Assembly (NCBI RefSeq): GCF_022829725.1
Contig: NZ_JAKSYG010000179.1
Span: forward strand, 124,001-188,000
From: Methylobacterium sp. E-005
GTDB taxonomy: Bacteria > Pseudomonadota > Alphaproteobacteria > Rhizobiales > Beijerinckiaceae
Direction: 5' to 3'
DNA length: 64,000 nucleotides
The notes under the pieces are model-generated. The model did not search any database and was not told the DNA's origin. It saw nothing but the letters and a program-made list of their open reading frames with translations. Positions 30,125 through 38,104 of this stretch are shown here, in pieces. Position 1 is the first letter of the stretch. Each line of letters begins with the position of its first letter. Position numbers and translations under genes: made by a program.

Positions 30125-30579
30125 CGGCGCCGCTGATGGCGTGGAGCGGCGCCGCGCGCAACAGCCCCGGCCGTCCAGGCCGCTCACGGTGTTCGCCGAC
30201 AGGTCCGATGCCATCGCGTCGCACCGGTCGTGGCACGGCCCCTTTCCCGGGCGCATGCAGCGCCAGCGGAATGCGACCCGGGAGCCGGAACACGACGGCG
30301 CGAAGCGTCCATCTGTTTCAAACTGTGCCGCTTCGCGGCGCTTCCTGTGCTGGGTCCCGGATCAGGTTCCGCTTTGCTGCACCGGCTCGGGAAAGGGTGC
30401 GCGTCGCGAGGCGGCAGGCGCCGATCCCCGGCTGACCCCTGGTTGAAGACCGTCAGAGGGTTGTCCTGCGGTGCCGTGACGGCGAGGGGTATTCGACACC
30501 AATCCAACCGCCAAGCGCTAGCCTCCGGATCCGTCAAACGCGAAGCTCAAGCGGATCAAAAATAATCGGGAGTGAAACG
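30125..30579 (+). other. Gene-free divergent gap holding the second dispersed repeat
   Basis: The 455 bases between hrpB (minus) and the CMD-family gene (plus) have no credible gene. Most of it is copy 2 of the ~220-bp repeat (30246-30463). The remaining 116 bases before the CMD gene are probably its promoter; the ribosome site GGGAG at about 30568-30572 is clear. Confidence 0.65.
30246..30463 (+). repeat. ~220-bp dispersed intergenic repeat, copy 2
   Basis: Same orientation as 22726-22946. Shares CCCGGGCGCATGCAGCG, CAGCGGAATGCGACCCGGGA, GCGGCRCTTCCYGTGCTGG-like blocks and TCCCGGATCAGG. The inverted pair here is imperfect (CCCGGGAGCCGG against CTGGGTCCCGG), so this copy is slightly more degraded in its stem. 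Confidence 0.75.
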
Positions 30580-31218
30580 ATGCGCTTTCGCCGGACCATC
30601 CTGGCCCTGGTCGCCCTGCCCCTCGCCACCCTGCCCCTCGCGCTCGGCGCCGCCCGGGCGCAGGACAGGCTGCCGACGATCCCGCCGCAGGATTACACGC
30701 CCGAGCAGAAGCAGGCGGCCGAATCCTTCGCGCAGGCCCGGGGCAAGCCGCCCTTCGGGCCGTTCGAGCCGCTGATGTACTCGCCCGAGGTCATGACGCT
30801 CGCGCGCTCCATGGGCGACTACCTGCGCTTCAAGCCCAAGATCGGCACGACCCTGTCGGAACTGGTGATCCTGATGACCGCAAGGCGCTGGACCCAGGAT
30901 TACGAATGGTACGTCCACGCCCCGATCGCCGAGAAGGCGGGGATCTCAGCGGACATCATCGCAGCGATCCGCGACGGGCGTCGGCCGGCCCGGATGAGCG
31001 ATGACGAGACCATCGTGTACGATTTCACGTCCGAACTGCAGGACACCAAGCGCGTCTCGGACACGACCTTCGCCCGCGCCGAAGCCCGGTTCGGCAAGCC
31101 GGCGATCGTCGATCTGGCGGCGATCTCCGGCTACTACACGCTCCTCGCCATGGAGTTGAATGCGGCGCGCTATCCGATTCCCAAGGACGGCCAGACGTTG
31201 CCCCGCTTGCCGGAATGA
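30580..31218 (+). CDS. Exported carboxymuconolactone decarboxylase (CMD/AhpD-like) family protein
   Basis: A 212-residue protein with a signal peptide (RRTILALVALPLATLPLALGAARAQ, cut near residue 28). The CMD core follows, GTTLSELVILMTARRWTQDYEWYVHAPIAEKAGI, with Glu and His where the family has its active residues; the AhpD CxxC cysteines are absent (RRWTQDYEWY), so this is the decarboxylase-like rather than the peroxidase-like form. Export is unusual for the family and the substrate is unknown. It has a good ribosome site and no partner genes. Confidence 0.85.
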   Translation: MRFRRTILALVALPLATLPLALGAARAQDRLPTIPPQDYTPEQKQAAESFAQARGKPPFGPFEPLMYSPEVMTLARSMGDYLRFKPKIGTTLSELVILMTARRWTQDYEWYVHAPIAEKAGISADIIAAIRDGRRPARMSDDETIVYDFTSELQDTKRVSDTTFARAEARFGKPAIVDLAAISGYYTLLAMELNAARYPIPKDGQTLPRLPE

Positions 31219-31366
31219 GCCGGCTTATCCACAGCCTCCGGGGAGGCAAAATCTCGTTGTCCACAGGCTTTGGCGGCCCTGGATGAGTCCGCCGCGGGCG
31301 CGCTGACGAAGCGTTAACCTTTATGGCTTGTTCTCTTTCCGTTCCCAGCGCGAGGAGGAGAACACG

Positions 31367-31600
31367 ATGCGGGTTGCAGCCGAAGCCCTGCGCGACGATC
31401 ACGCCTGTCCGGTCGAGGCGATCAGCAGCGCCTATCTCGGCTTCGCGGGCGGCGATGCCGGGATCGCGCTGCGCTGTGCGATCGCCGACGCGTTGTCCGA
31501 CCTGATGGAAGCCGAGCGACGCACCCGGGAGCGCAGCCGCCTGATCTCCCGGGGTTATGTCCGTGAAGCGCCGCAGTCCGGGCACGGTCCGGCAAGCTGA
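31367..31600 (+). CDS. Small hypothetical cytoplasmic protein
   Basis: A 77-residue protein beginning MRVAAEALRDDHACPVEAIS, with a strong ribosome site (GAGGAGGAG, about 31350-31359) that decides this start over an upstream in-frame codon. It has a helix-rich core (CAIADALSDLMEAERRTRERSRL) and an Arg-rich end. No motif is recognised. It stands alone between two exported-protein genes. Confidence 0.6.
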   Translation: MRVAAEALRDDHACPVEAISSAYLGFAGGDAGIALRCAIADALSDLMEAERRTRERSRLISRGYVREAPQSGHGPAS

Positions 31601-31705
31601 ACGGTTGCTGCAAACGCAGTTCAGGCTCGATGCAGCGCAACGGTGACAGGATCTGCTCCATGATCCGGGACGGTTCGAACCGCCCGCTTCATTCGGAGAC
31701 AGGTC

Positions 31706-32080
31706 ATGAAACGCTTCGCTTTGCTTTCGGCCGCCGCGCTGATCGGCGCGGGCACCCTGGCCTCTTCGGCCGCGGAGGCGCGCGGTGGTGGCGCCCTCGC
31801 GGCCGGGATCATCGGCGGACTGGCGGCCGGCGCCCTGATCGGCGCCGCCACCCAGGCCCACGCGGCGCCCGCCTACGGGTATGAGGGGGGCTATGGCGGA
31901 TATGGCTACGCGCCCGCGCCCGTCGTGGTGCGGCCGGCACCGGCTTATCGCGTCTACGAGGAGGACGCCCCGGTCTACGCCACCCGCCGGACCGTGACCT
32001 ACGAGCGCGTGCCGGTCGGATATGATAGCCGCCCCGTCCGCCACTGGCACCGCGGCTGGGACGACGGCTACGGCTGGTGA
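31706..32080 (+). CDS. Small exported Gly/Ala/Tyr-rich protein
   Basis: A 124-residue protein. A signal peptide (MKRFALLSAAALIGAGTLASSAAEA) is followed by a glycine-zipper-like hydrophobic stretch (GGGALAAGIIGGLAAGALIGAA), then Gly/Tyr/Pro repeats (GYEGGYGGYGYAPAP) and a His/Trp-rich tail ending WHRGWDDGYGW. This architecture is common among small periplasmic or outer-membrane proteins in Methylobacterium and relatives; the function is unknown. The ribosome site GGAGAC precedes the ATG. Confidence 0.75.
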   Translation: MKRFALLSAAALIGAGTLASSAAEARGGGALAAGIIGGLAAGALIGAATQAHAAPAYGYEGGYGGYGYAPAPVVVRPAPAYRVYEEDAPVYATRRTVTYERVPVGYDSRPVRHWHRGWDDGYGW

Positions 32081-32184
32081 TCGGCTTTTGATCCGGCTTC
32101 GGCGTCGAGTCGGGCGGCAGGCATGAACGACGTGTTCATGCCTGTACCGCTACGATCGCGAAGGTGTTTCGGGATCGTGCGCAG

Positions 32185-33573
32185 ATGTCTTTGTCGTCCG
32201 GCCGTGCAGATGTAGACCCGTCCGGCGATGTTCGTCTGTCGGACATCCTCGCGGCGCTGAGCCACGCCCTGGATCTGACAGAGGGCCAACCGCCGGGCCA
32301 TTGCGTGCGCGCCACGTTCATCGGCATGCATGTCGGTCGCGCGTTGGGGTTGGAAGCCCGCGCGCTCTGGGAGCTCTACTACACGATCATGCTGAAGGAT
32401 CTGGGTTGCTCCAGCAACGCCGCCCGGATCTGCGCGCTCTACATGTCGGACGACATCGGCTTCAAGCGCGATTTCAAGACGGTGAGCGACAGCCTGCCGA
32501 AGGTCCTGGGCTTCGTCTTCTCCCATACCGGATTGAATGCCGGTCTCGCGGAGCGGTTCAGGGCCGTGCTGAATATCCTGCAGAATGGCGGCGCGATCGT
32601 CGACGACCTGATCCAGACCCGGTGCCAGCGCGGGGCCGAGATCGCCGCGCGCCTGCGCTTTCCCCCGGGCGTCTGCACGGCCATCCACGCGCTGGATGAG
32701 CACTGGAACGGCAAGGGGCGGCCGGATCACCTCGCCGGCCCGGCGATTCCCCTCTACGCCCGCATCGCCCTTCTGGCGCAGGTCGCGGACGTGTTCCACA
32801 CCGCGGCAGGCCCCGCGGCCGCCCTGGCGGAGATCCGCAGCCGCACCGGCACATGGTTCGATCCCGAGATCGCCGCGTCCTTCGAGCGCGCCGCCGCCGC
32901 GCCCGGCTTCTGGGAGGTCGTGGGTTCCGATGCGGTCGAGGCGGCGGTCCTGGCGCTCGAACCGGCACAGAGCGCCATCGTGGTCGATGAATCCTATCTC
33001 GACGACATCGCCCGGGCCTTCGCCCAGGTGATCGACGCCAAGAGCCCGTTCACCTCCGGCCATTCCGAGCGGGTGGCGGTCTACGCCGACATGGTCGCGG
33101 CCGAGCTCGGCCTGGATGCCCGACGCCGCCGCTGGCTGAGGCGGGCGGCGCTGCTGCACGACGTCGGCAAGCTCGGCGTCTCGAACGCGATCCTCGACAA
33201 GAACGGCAAGCTCGACGACGACGAGTGGCGCGCCATGCGTGGCCATGCCCTCCTGTCCGAGACGATCCTGGCGCGCGTCCCGGCCTTCCACGACATGGCC
33301 CGGATCGGCGGGGGTCACCACGAGCGCCTGGACGGCCGCGGCTATCCCCGCGGCCTCAAGGCCGACGAGATCGCCCTGGAGACCCGGATCGTGTCGGTCG
33401 CCGACGTGTTCGACGCCCTCACGGCGGACCGGCCGTATCGGAAGGCCATGCCGATCGAGAAGGCGCTGGGCATCATGCGCGCCGATCTCGGCGCGGCCTT
33501 CGATCCGATCTGCTACGCCGCGCTGGAGCGCGCCCTGGCGGCGATCGAGGGTGACCTGGCCCGGGCGGCCTGA
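32185..33573 (+). CDS. Double HD-GYP-type regulator: degenerate N-terminal and intact C-terminal domain
   Basis: A 462-residue cytoplasmic protein with no membrane segment. The C-terminal domain (about residues 280-450) is a complete HD-GYP phosphodiesterase: SGHSERVAVYADMVA, LHDVGKLGVSNAILDK, HHERLDGRGYPRGL and VSVADVFDALTADRPYR. The N-terminal half looks like a second, worn-down copy: LKDLGCSSNAARICALY where HDxGK would be, and HALDEHWNGKGRPDHLAG with GRP in place of GYP, followed by PLYARIALLAQVADVF. The expected reaction of the C-terminal half is hydrolysis of cyclic-di-GMP, in control of motility or biofilm. A GTG at 32164 is an alternative start. Confidence 0.88.
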   Translation: MSLSSGRADVDPSGDVRLSDILAALSHALDLTEGQPPGHCVRATFIGMHVGRALGLEARALWELYYTIMLKDLGCSSNAARICALYMSDDIGFKRDFKTVSDSLPKVLGFVFSHTGLNAGLAERFRAVLNILQNGGAIVDDLIQTRCQRGAEIAARLRFPPGVCTAIHALDEHWNGKGRPDHLAGPAIPLYARIALLAQVADVFHTAAGPAAALAEIRSRTGTWFDPEIAASFERAAAAPGFWEVVGSDAVEAAVLALEPAQSAIVVDESYLDDIARAFAQVIDAKSPFTSGHSERVAVYADMVAAELGLDARRRRWLRRAALLHDVGKLGVSNAILDKNGKLDDDEWRAMRGHALLSETILARVPAFHDMARIGGGHHERLDGRGYPRGLKADEIALETRIVSVADVFDALTADRPYRKAMPIEKALGIMRADLGAAFDPICYAALERALAAIEGDLARAA

Positions 33574-33609
33574 TCCCGGCCGGAGCCCCTCTGCCGAATC
33601 GAGACCCCC

Positions 33610-34308
33610 ATGCTGATCCACGAAGGCGTCGCGCGCACCCCTGAAGCCGACCGGAAGCTCGGCCTGTCCCTGGCGGCGGTGGCCGGTGCGCTGAACACCG
33701 CGGGGTTTTACGCGGTCGGCCTCTACGCCTCGAACATGACCGGGAACGTCTCGGCGATCTCCGACCGGACCGGCACGGGCGATTTCGCCCTGGCCGGGGA
33801 GGCGCTGCTGCTCGTCCTGCTGTTCGTGCTGGGGTCTGCGAGTTCGACGCTGCTGATCCGTTACCGCCGGCGCAGGTCCGTCCGGGGTTCCCACGCCTAC
33901 AGCGTCTGCGCGGAGGCGATCTGTCTCGTCGTCCTCGGCCTCGTGGTACTGCCCCTCGACGAGGCGACCCGGGGCCACGCCCTCGTGCTCGGCCTGAGCT
34001 TCACGATGGGCCTGCAGAATGCCGCGGTGACCAAGATCTCCGAGGCGCGGGTGCGCACCACCCACGTCACCGGGATGATCACCGATATCGGCATCGAACT
34101 CGCGCGCTGGCTCGATCGCGGGGCGCCCGACCGGGTGCCGCTGAAGCCCCACGATCCGGTGCGGCTCCAGCTCCACCTGCTGACCGTCGGCTCCTTCCTC
34201 GCGGGTGGGCTGGTGGGCGTCGTCGCCTATCGCGCCGTGGGGGTCGCGCTGCTGTTCGCGGCGGCCGCGATCCTCGCCGCGCTGGCGCTGCCGGCGCTCA
34301 GGCGTTGA
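33610..34308 (+). CDS. DUF1275 (YoaK-type) membrane protein
   Basis: A 232-residue inner-membrane protein with about six hydrophobic segments. The family start motif ALNTAGFYAVGLYASNMTGNVSAIS and the later GLQNAAVTKISEARVRTTHVTGMITDIG are the DUF1275/YoaK signature. Function unknown; transport is suspected for the family. It starts 36 bases after the HD-GYP gene and might be co-transcribed. Its 3' end overlaps the convergent small gene by 11 bases. Confidence 0.9.
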   Translation: MLIHEGVARTPEADRKLGLSLAAVAGALNTAGFYAVGLYASNMTGNVSAISDRTGTGDFALAGEALLLVLLFVLGSASSTLLIRYRRRRSVRGSHAYSVCAEAICLVVLGLVVLPLDEATRGHALVLGLSFTMGLQNAAVTKISEARVRTTHVTGMITDIGIELARWLDRGAPDRVPLKPHDPVRLQLHLLTVGSFLAGGLVGVVAYRAVGVALLFAAAAILAALALPALRR

Positions 34309-34546
34309 TGTCGAGGAGCTGGCCGGTCATCCGGTCGGCCGTTCGCGCCACGGCGGCGTTCAGGGCGAAGGCGGATTTGGCGCCGAGGAGCTCGACTGCG
34401 GCACCGGACAGATCCACCTGCGCGGCGGGTTCCAGGGACGTGCCGGAGACGGGTGCTCCCGCGGACGCGATGGTCTGTGCGGCGGCGCCGAGGCGGTCGG
34501 TGGCGCGGGCCATGCCGGTGAAGGCGGTCTGAAGGGCGTCGATCAT
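34298..34546 (-). CDS. Small protein resembling flagellar rod/hook protein ends
   Basis: An 82-residue protein, MIDALQTAFTGMARATDRLG at the start and AAVELLGAKSAFALNAAVARTADRMTGQLLDI at the end. The amphipathic N-terminal helix and the C-terminal heptad pattern (ALNAAVxxTADxMTxxLLDI) look like the two helical ends of flagellar rod and hook proteins such as FlgC/FlgG joined without the middle beta domain. No other flagellar gene is present. The identity is suggested by pattern only. It is overlapped convergently by the DUF1275 gene. Confidence 0.55.
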   Translation of the reverse strand: MIDALQTAFTGMARATDRLGAAAQTIASAGAPVSGTSLEPAAQVDLSGAAVELLGAKSAFALNAAVARTADRMTGQLLDINA

Positions 34547-34642
34547 GCGGAACCTCCGAGCGCTGATCCTACAGGGATCATGCTGCGGACAGGTTGAGGC
34601 GATCGCTCAAATGCCACGGATCGCCGGCCTGCCGAGGGCCGC

Positions 34643-34729
34643 TGGTGCGGACGGCGGGACTCGAACCCGCACAGCCTTGCGGCCGCAAGATTTTAAGTCT
34701 CGTGCGTCTACCGGTTCCGCCACGTCCGC
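34643..34729 (-). tRNA. tRNA-Leu (anticodon UAA)
   Basis: On the minus strand GCGGACG (from 34729) pairs with CGTCCGC at the acceptor end, followed by A and an encoded CCA (34645-34643). The anticodon stem CGAGA/TCTTG encloses the loop CTTAAAA, giving UAA. The extra arm GCGGCCGCAAGGC is long, as expected for a class II tRNA, and the T arm contains GGGTTCGAGTCCC. It lies just downstream of the flagellar-like gene's start region and converges on the FAD monooxygenase. Confidence 0.95.
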
Positions 34730-34763
34730 ATCGGACCCTCGGTAGCGGGCGCCGCCCCCGCGA

Positions 34764-35957
34764 TCAAGCCGGGGGCGTCCAGCCGTACAGCCAGGCGTAG
34801 CGGTCGCGCATGCCGTCCGGGCCGAGCCGGCCCATCACGGCGTTGCGGGCGAGCGCCACGAAGCCGCGCGCGTGATAGGTCCGGCCATTGGCGCGAGCCG
34901 CCTTCTGGACGCGCCGGACCCGGGCCGACCGCTCCCCCGCGTAGGCGGCGAGCGCCGCCGGCACGCTCGGCTGGGCGGCGAGCGCGTGCGTCAGCACCGC
35001 GGCATCCTCGATGGCGAGCGCCGACCCCTGCGCGAGATAGGGCAGGACCGGATGCGCCGCGTCGCCGAGCAGCGCGACCCGCCCGCGGGCGAGCGGTCGG
35101 GCCACCGCCCGGTCGGCGAGGGACCAGACCAGCCAGGAATCCGGCACGCTGAGAAGTTCGCGCAGCGGCTCGGCGCAGCTCCGGAAGAACTTCCGCAGCG
35201 CTGCGGGCTCCCCGAGTCGGCCCCAGCCCTCGTCGCCCACCGCCTCGGGCACCACCGCCACGACGTTGAGGAACTGGCCGTCCCGCACCGGGTAATGCAC
35301 CACGTGCCGGTTCCGGCCGAGCCACAGGCCGGTCGCCGGCCCGCGCAAGGTCTCCGGCGTGGCATCGATCGGGATCAGGGCCCGCCACGCCGCCGCATGG
35401 CCCGATCGGAGCGGCGCCGGATCGAGAGGGCCGCGCAGGCGCGAGCGCAGCCCGTCGGCCCCGATCAGCAGATCGAAGCTCAACGCCTGCGTGCCGCTCG
35501 CTCCTTCGGCCGCGAGCTGGACCGTTGAGTCCGTCTCGGTGAAACCCGTGACGGTGCGGCCCATCATCAGGCGGATCGCCGGCCGGCCGCGCAGGGCGTC
35601 GAGCAGCAGGGTTTGCAGATCGGCCCGGTGGATCACGTAGTAGGGCGCGCCGAACCGTGCCTGCGCGTCGGCCCCAAGGGCGACGCCGCCGAGCCGGCGA
35701 CCGCTGTCGAGGGCGCGCACCTCGACCCCCGGCGGTTCGCTCGCGGCCCGGCGCAGGGCCGCCGCGAGGCCGAGGGCGGCCAGCACGCGGCTGGCATTGG
35801 GCGAGATCTGGATCCCCGCCCCAACCTCGCTGAAGCCGGTGCGGCGCTCGATCACCGTGACGGCATGTCCGGAATCGGACAGGGCCAGAGCCGCCGTGAG
35901 GCCGCCGATCCCGGCCCCGACGATTCCGATTCGTAAAGATCGAGAGTCGGACGACAC
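34764..35957 (-). CDS. FAD-dependent monooxygenase (salicylate/3-hydroxybenzoate hydroxylase-like)
   Basis: A 397-residue class A flavoprotein hydroxylase. The dinucleotide fold IGIVGAGIGGLTAALAL is at residues about 9-25, the middle DG motif reads LLIGADGLRS, and the flavin-binding GDAAHPVLPYLAQGSALAIEDA is near residue 280-300. These make it a UbiH/salicylate hydroxylase-like enzyme that hydroxylates an aromatic ring with NAD(P)H and O2. The substrate is not clear. The start is GTG 35957. It follows a zinc-finger gene by 12 bases on the same strand. Confidence 0.9.
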   Translation of the reverse strand: MSSDSRSLRIGIVGAGIGGLTAALALSDSGHAVTVIERRTGFSEVGAGIQISPNASRVLAALGLAAALRRAASEPPGVEVRALDSGRRLGGVALGADAQARFGAPYYVIHRADLQTLLLDALRGRPAIRLMMGRTVTGFTETDSTVQLAAEGASGTQALSFDLLIGADGLRSRLRGPLDPAPLRSGHAAAWRALIPIDATPETLRGPATGLWLGRNRHVVHYPVRDGQFLNVVAVVPEAVGDEGWGRLGEPAALRKFFRSCAEPLRELLSVPDSWLVWSLADRAVARPLARGRVALLGDAAHPVLPYLAQGSALAIEDAAVLTHALAAQPSVPAALAAYAGERSARVRRVQKAARANGRTYHARGFVALARNAVMGRLGPDGMRDRYAWLYGWTPPA

Positions 35958-35969
35958 GGCCGGCGCCGC

Positions 35970-36227
35970 CTACTCCGCCGCGAGCTTGGCGTCGTCCTGC
36001 CAGACGCAGGCCTGCGGATCGGCCTGATCCGGCTTCAGGCCGGCGCGGTAGCGATAGAGCGTCGAGCAGTATTGGCAGATGATCTCGGTGTCGGCGCCCA
36101 TGTCGAGGAAGACGTGCGGATGGTCGAACGGCGGCAGCGCGCCGATGCACATGAACTCCTTCACCCCCACGCCGACCACCGGGACGCCCGGCTCGTTGTG
36201 GAAGTGGGGTACCGCCTTGCCTGCCAT
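35970..36227 (-). CDS. Zinc-finger domain-containing protein (CHCC/NDUFS6-like)
   Basis: An 85-residue protein. The pattern FMCIGALPPFDHPHVFLDMG followed by EIICQYCSTLYRY holds C..H..CxxC, the zinc-binding set of the zf-CHCC family that includes the mitochondrial complex I subunit NDUFS6. A similar small protein is widespread in alphaproteobacteria and may help complex I or another iron-sulfur assembly; that is inference. It is 12 bases upstream of the monooxygenase and probably forms an operon with it. Confidence 0.88.
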   Translation of the reverse strand: MAGKAVPHFHNEPGVPVVGVGVKEFMCIGALPPFDHPHVFLDMGADTEIICQYCSTLYRYRAGLKPDQADPQACVWQDDAKLAAE

Positions 36228-36403
36228 CCGGCCCTCGCCTGACCCGCAACCGACCGCGCGGCGAATCTGCCCGCGCGCCCCCGGGCGCCTCGCGGCCGCT
36301 TATGCCGCCAGCCCCGCGGCCGGCGCAAGCCTCGCCCCGCAACGCGTGGGACGCCGCTTGGCCTGCCGCGCCGCGCACCGTACATAGACCGCACGCCCGA
36401 TTG

Positions 36404-37255
36404 ATGACGCCCGCGAAAAGTCACGCCATGCAGCAGGAACAGGCCACCGCGCAGGGAACGCGCCGCGCCCCCGAGCCCCCGATCCACGGCCCGGAGGGCT
36501 TCGAAGGCATGCGCCGCGCGGGGCGCCTCACCGCCGAGGCCCTCGATCTGCTCATGGAGGCGACGCAGCCCGGCGTCACCACCGAGGCGCTCGACAAGCT
36601 CGCCTACGAGTTCGCCATGGATCACGGCGCCTACCCGGCCTCGTTGCTCTATCGCGGTTATCCGAAGTCGATCTGCACCTCGATCAATCACGTGGTCTGC
36701 CACGGCATTCCGAACGACAAGCCGCTGCGCGAGGGTGACATCGTCAACCTCGACATCTGCCTGATCCTGGACGGCTGGCACGGCGATTCGAGCCGGATGG
36801 CCTATGTCGGCGAGGTGCCGCGCAAGGCGCAGCGCCTGTGCGAGATCACCTACGAGGCGCTGATGCGCGGCGTCGCGGCGGTGAAGCCCGGCGGCTCCAC
36901 CAACGATATCGGCCGGGCGATCCAGGCTTACGCGGAGAGCGAGCGCTGCTCGGTGGTGCGGGATTTCTGCGGCCACGGCCTCGGGCGCACCTATCACGAC
37001 GCGCCCACCATCCTGCACTATGTCGAGGCGAGCTACGACGTACCGTTCAAGCCGGGCCAGTTCTTCACGGTCGAGCCGATGATCAATCTCGGCCGTCCGG
37101 CCGTGAAGGTGCTGGGCGATGGCTGGACCGCAGTGACCCGCGATCGGTCCCTCTCGGCGCAGTTCGAGCACACGGTGGCGGTCACCGAGACGGGCGTGGA
37201 GATCTTCACGATCTCGCCGAAGGGGCTGCACCAGCCCGTCAACACCGCCGCCTGA
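36404..37255 (+). CDS. map: Type I methionine aminopeptidase
   Basis: A 283-residue metalloprotease that removes the N-terminal Met from nascent proteins. Metal ligands are visible: Asp in IVNLDICLILDGWHGDSSRM (two Asp), His in FCGHGLGRTYH, Glu in FTVEPMI and Glu in AQFEHTVAV. The N-terminal ~25 residues (MTPAKSHAMQQEQATAQGT) are a Gln/Thr-rich extension, and a second ATG at 36428 is an alternative start. The strand and close spacing (six bases) link it to radC, an arrangement seen in alphaproteobacteria. Confidence 0.96.
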   Translation: MTPAKSHAMQQEQATAQGTRRAPEPPIHGPEGFEGMRRAGRLTAEALDLLMEATQPGVTTEALDKLAYEFAMDHGAYPASLLYRGYPKSICTSINHVVCHGIPNDKPLREGDIVNLDICLILDGWHGDSSRMAYVGEVPRKAQRLCEITYEALMRGVAAVKPGGSTNDIGRAIQAYAESERCSVVRDFCGHGLGRTYHDAPTILHYVEASYDVPFKPGQFFTVEPMINLGRPAVKVLGDGWTAVTRDRSLSAQFEHTVAVTETGVEIFTISPKGLHQPVNTAA

Positions 37256-37261
37256 TCGCCC

Positions 37262-38008
37262 ATGACGCGGCTGCCGGAGGACGCCGCGGCGGGGCTGTTC
37301 GCCGACAGCGCCGAGGCGGCCTCGCTCGGCAAGGACGCGCCGCACTATCACGGTCATCGCGACCGGCTGCGCGACAAGTTCGCGGCGGCGGGGGGCGATG
37401 CGCTGCCGGATTACGAATTGCTGGAACTGGTCCTGTTCCGGGCGATCCCCCGCCGGGACGTGAAGCCGCTCGCCAAGGCGCTGGTCGCCCGGTTCGGCAG
37501 CTTCGCCGAGGTCTTGAGTGCCGAGCCGGCCCGGCTGATGGAGGTGCCGGGCGTCAGCGCCGGCGTGGCCTCCGATCTCAAGTTGATCGAGGCGGCCGGG
37601 CGGCGCCTCGCCCGGGGGGCGATCCGCGAGCGGGAGCTCCTCAGTTCATGGGGGGCGCTGCATGAATACCTGCGTGCCACCATGGCCTTCGCGCCGCGGG
37701 AGGAGTTCCGCATCCTGTTCCTCGACAAGCGCAATCAGCTCATCGCCGACGAGGTACAGGGCCGCGGCACGATCGATCACACGCCGGTCTACCCCCGCGA
37801 GGTCGCCCGGCGGGCGCTGGAACTCTCGGCCACCGCCATCATCCTGGCCCACAATCATCCGTCCGGCGATCCAAGCCCCTCCTCGGCCGACGTGGCGATG
37901 ACCCGGGAGGTCATCGCCGTCCTGACGCCGCTGAAGATCGTCGTGCACGATCATGTCATCCTGGGGCGAAACGGACATGCCAGCCTGAAAGGCCTGAAGC
38001 TGATCTGA
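37262..38008 (+). CDS. radC: RadC family JAB-domain protein
   Basis: A 248-residue protein with an N-terminal helix-hairpin-helix region ([20 protein letters not shown]) and a C-terminal JAMM metalloprotease-like domain: [19 protein letters not shown] then [20 protein letters not shown], with both His and the Asp ligands. Despite its name, its role in DNA repair is doubtful; the fold suggests a metal-dependent hydrolase. It starts six bases after map, so the two are probably co-transcribed. Confidence 0.95.
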   Translation: MTRLPEDAAAGLFADSAEAASLGKDAPHYHGHRDRLRDKFAAAGGDALPDYELLELVLFRAIPRRDVKPLAKALVARFGSFAEVLSAEPARLMEVPGVSAGVASDLKLIEAAGRRLARGAIRERELLSSWGALHEYLRATMAFAPREEFRILFLDKRNQLIADEVQGRGTIDHTPVYPREVARRALELSATAIILAHNHPSGDPSPSSADVAMTREVIAVLTPLKIVVHDHVILGRNGHASLKGLKLI

Positions 38009-38104
38009 TCCTTCGGCCGCCTTGAGCGTTATCGCGCACGCCTATAGCCATGGCGGCATGGCGCGCCTCTTGCCTCAGAAGCGGGAGCGTAAGGGAGGAG
38101 TGGG

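Noticed and set aside
32068..34176. A 702-codon minus-strand frame opposite the HD-GYP and DUF1275 genes
   Set aside because: Composition is that of a shadow frame, and the plus-strand genes have clear motifs.
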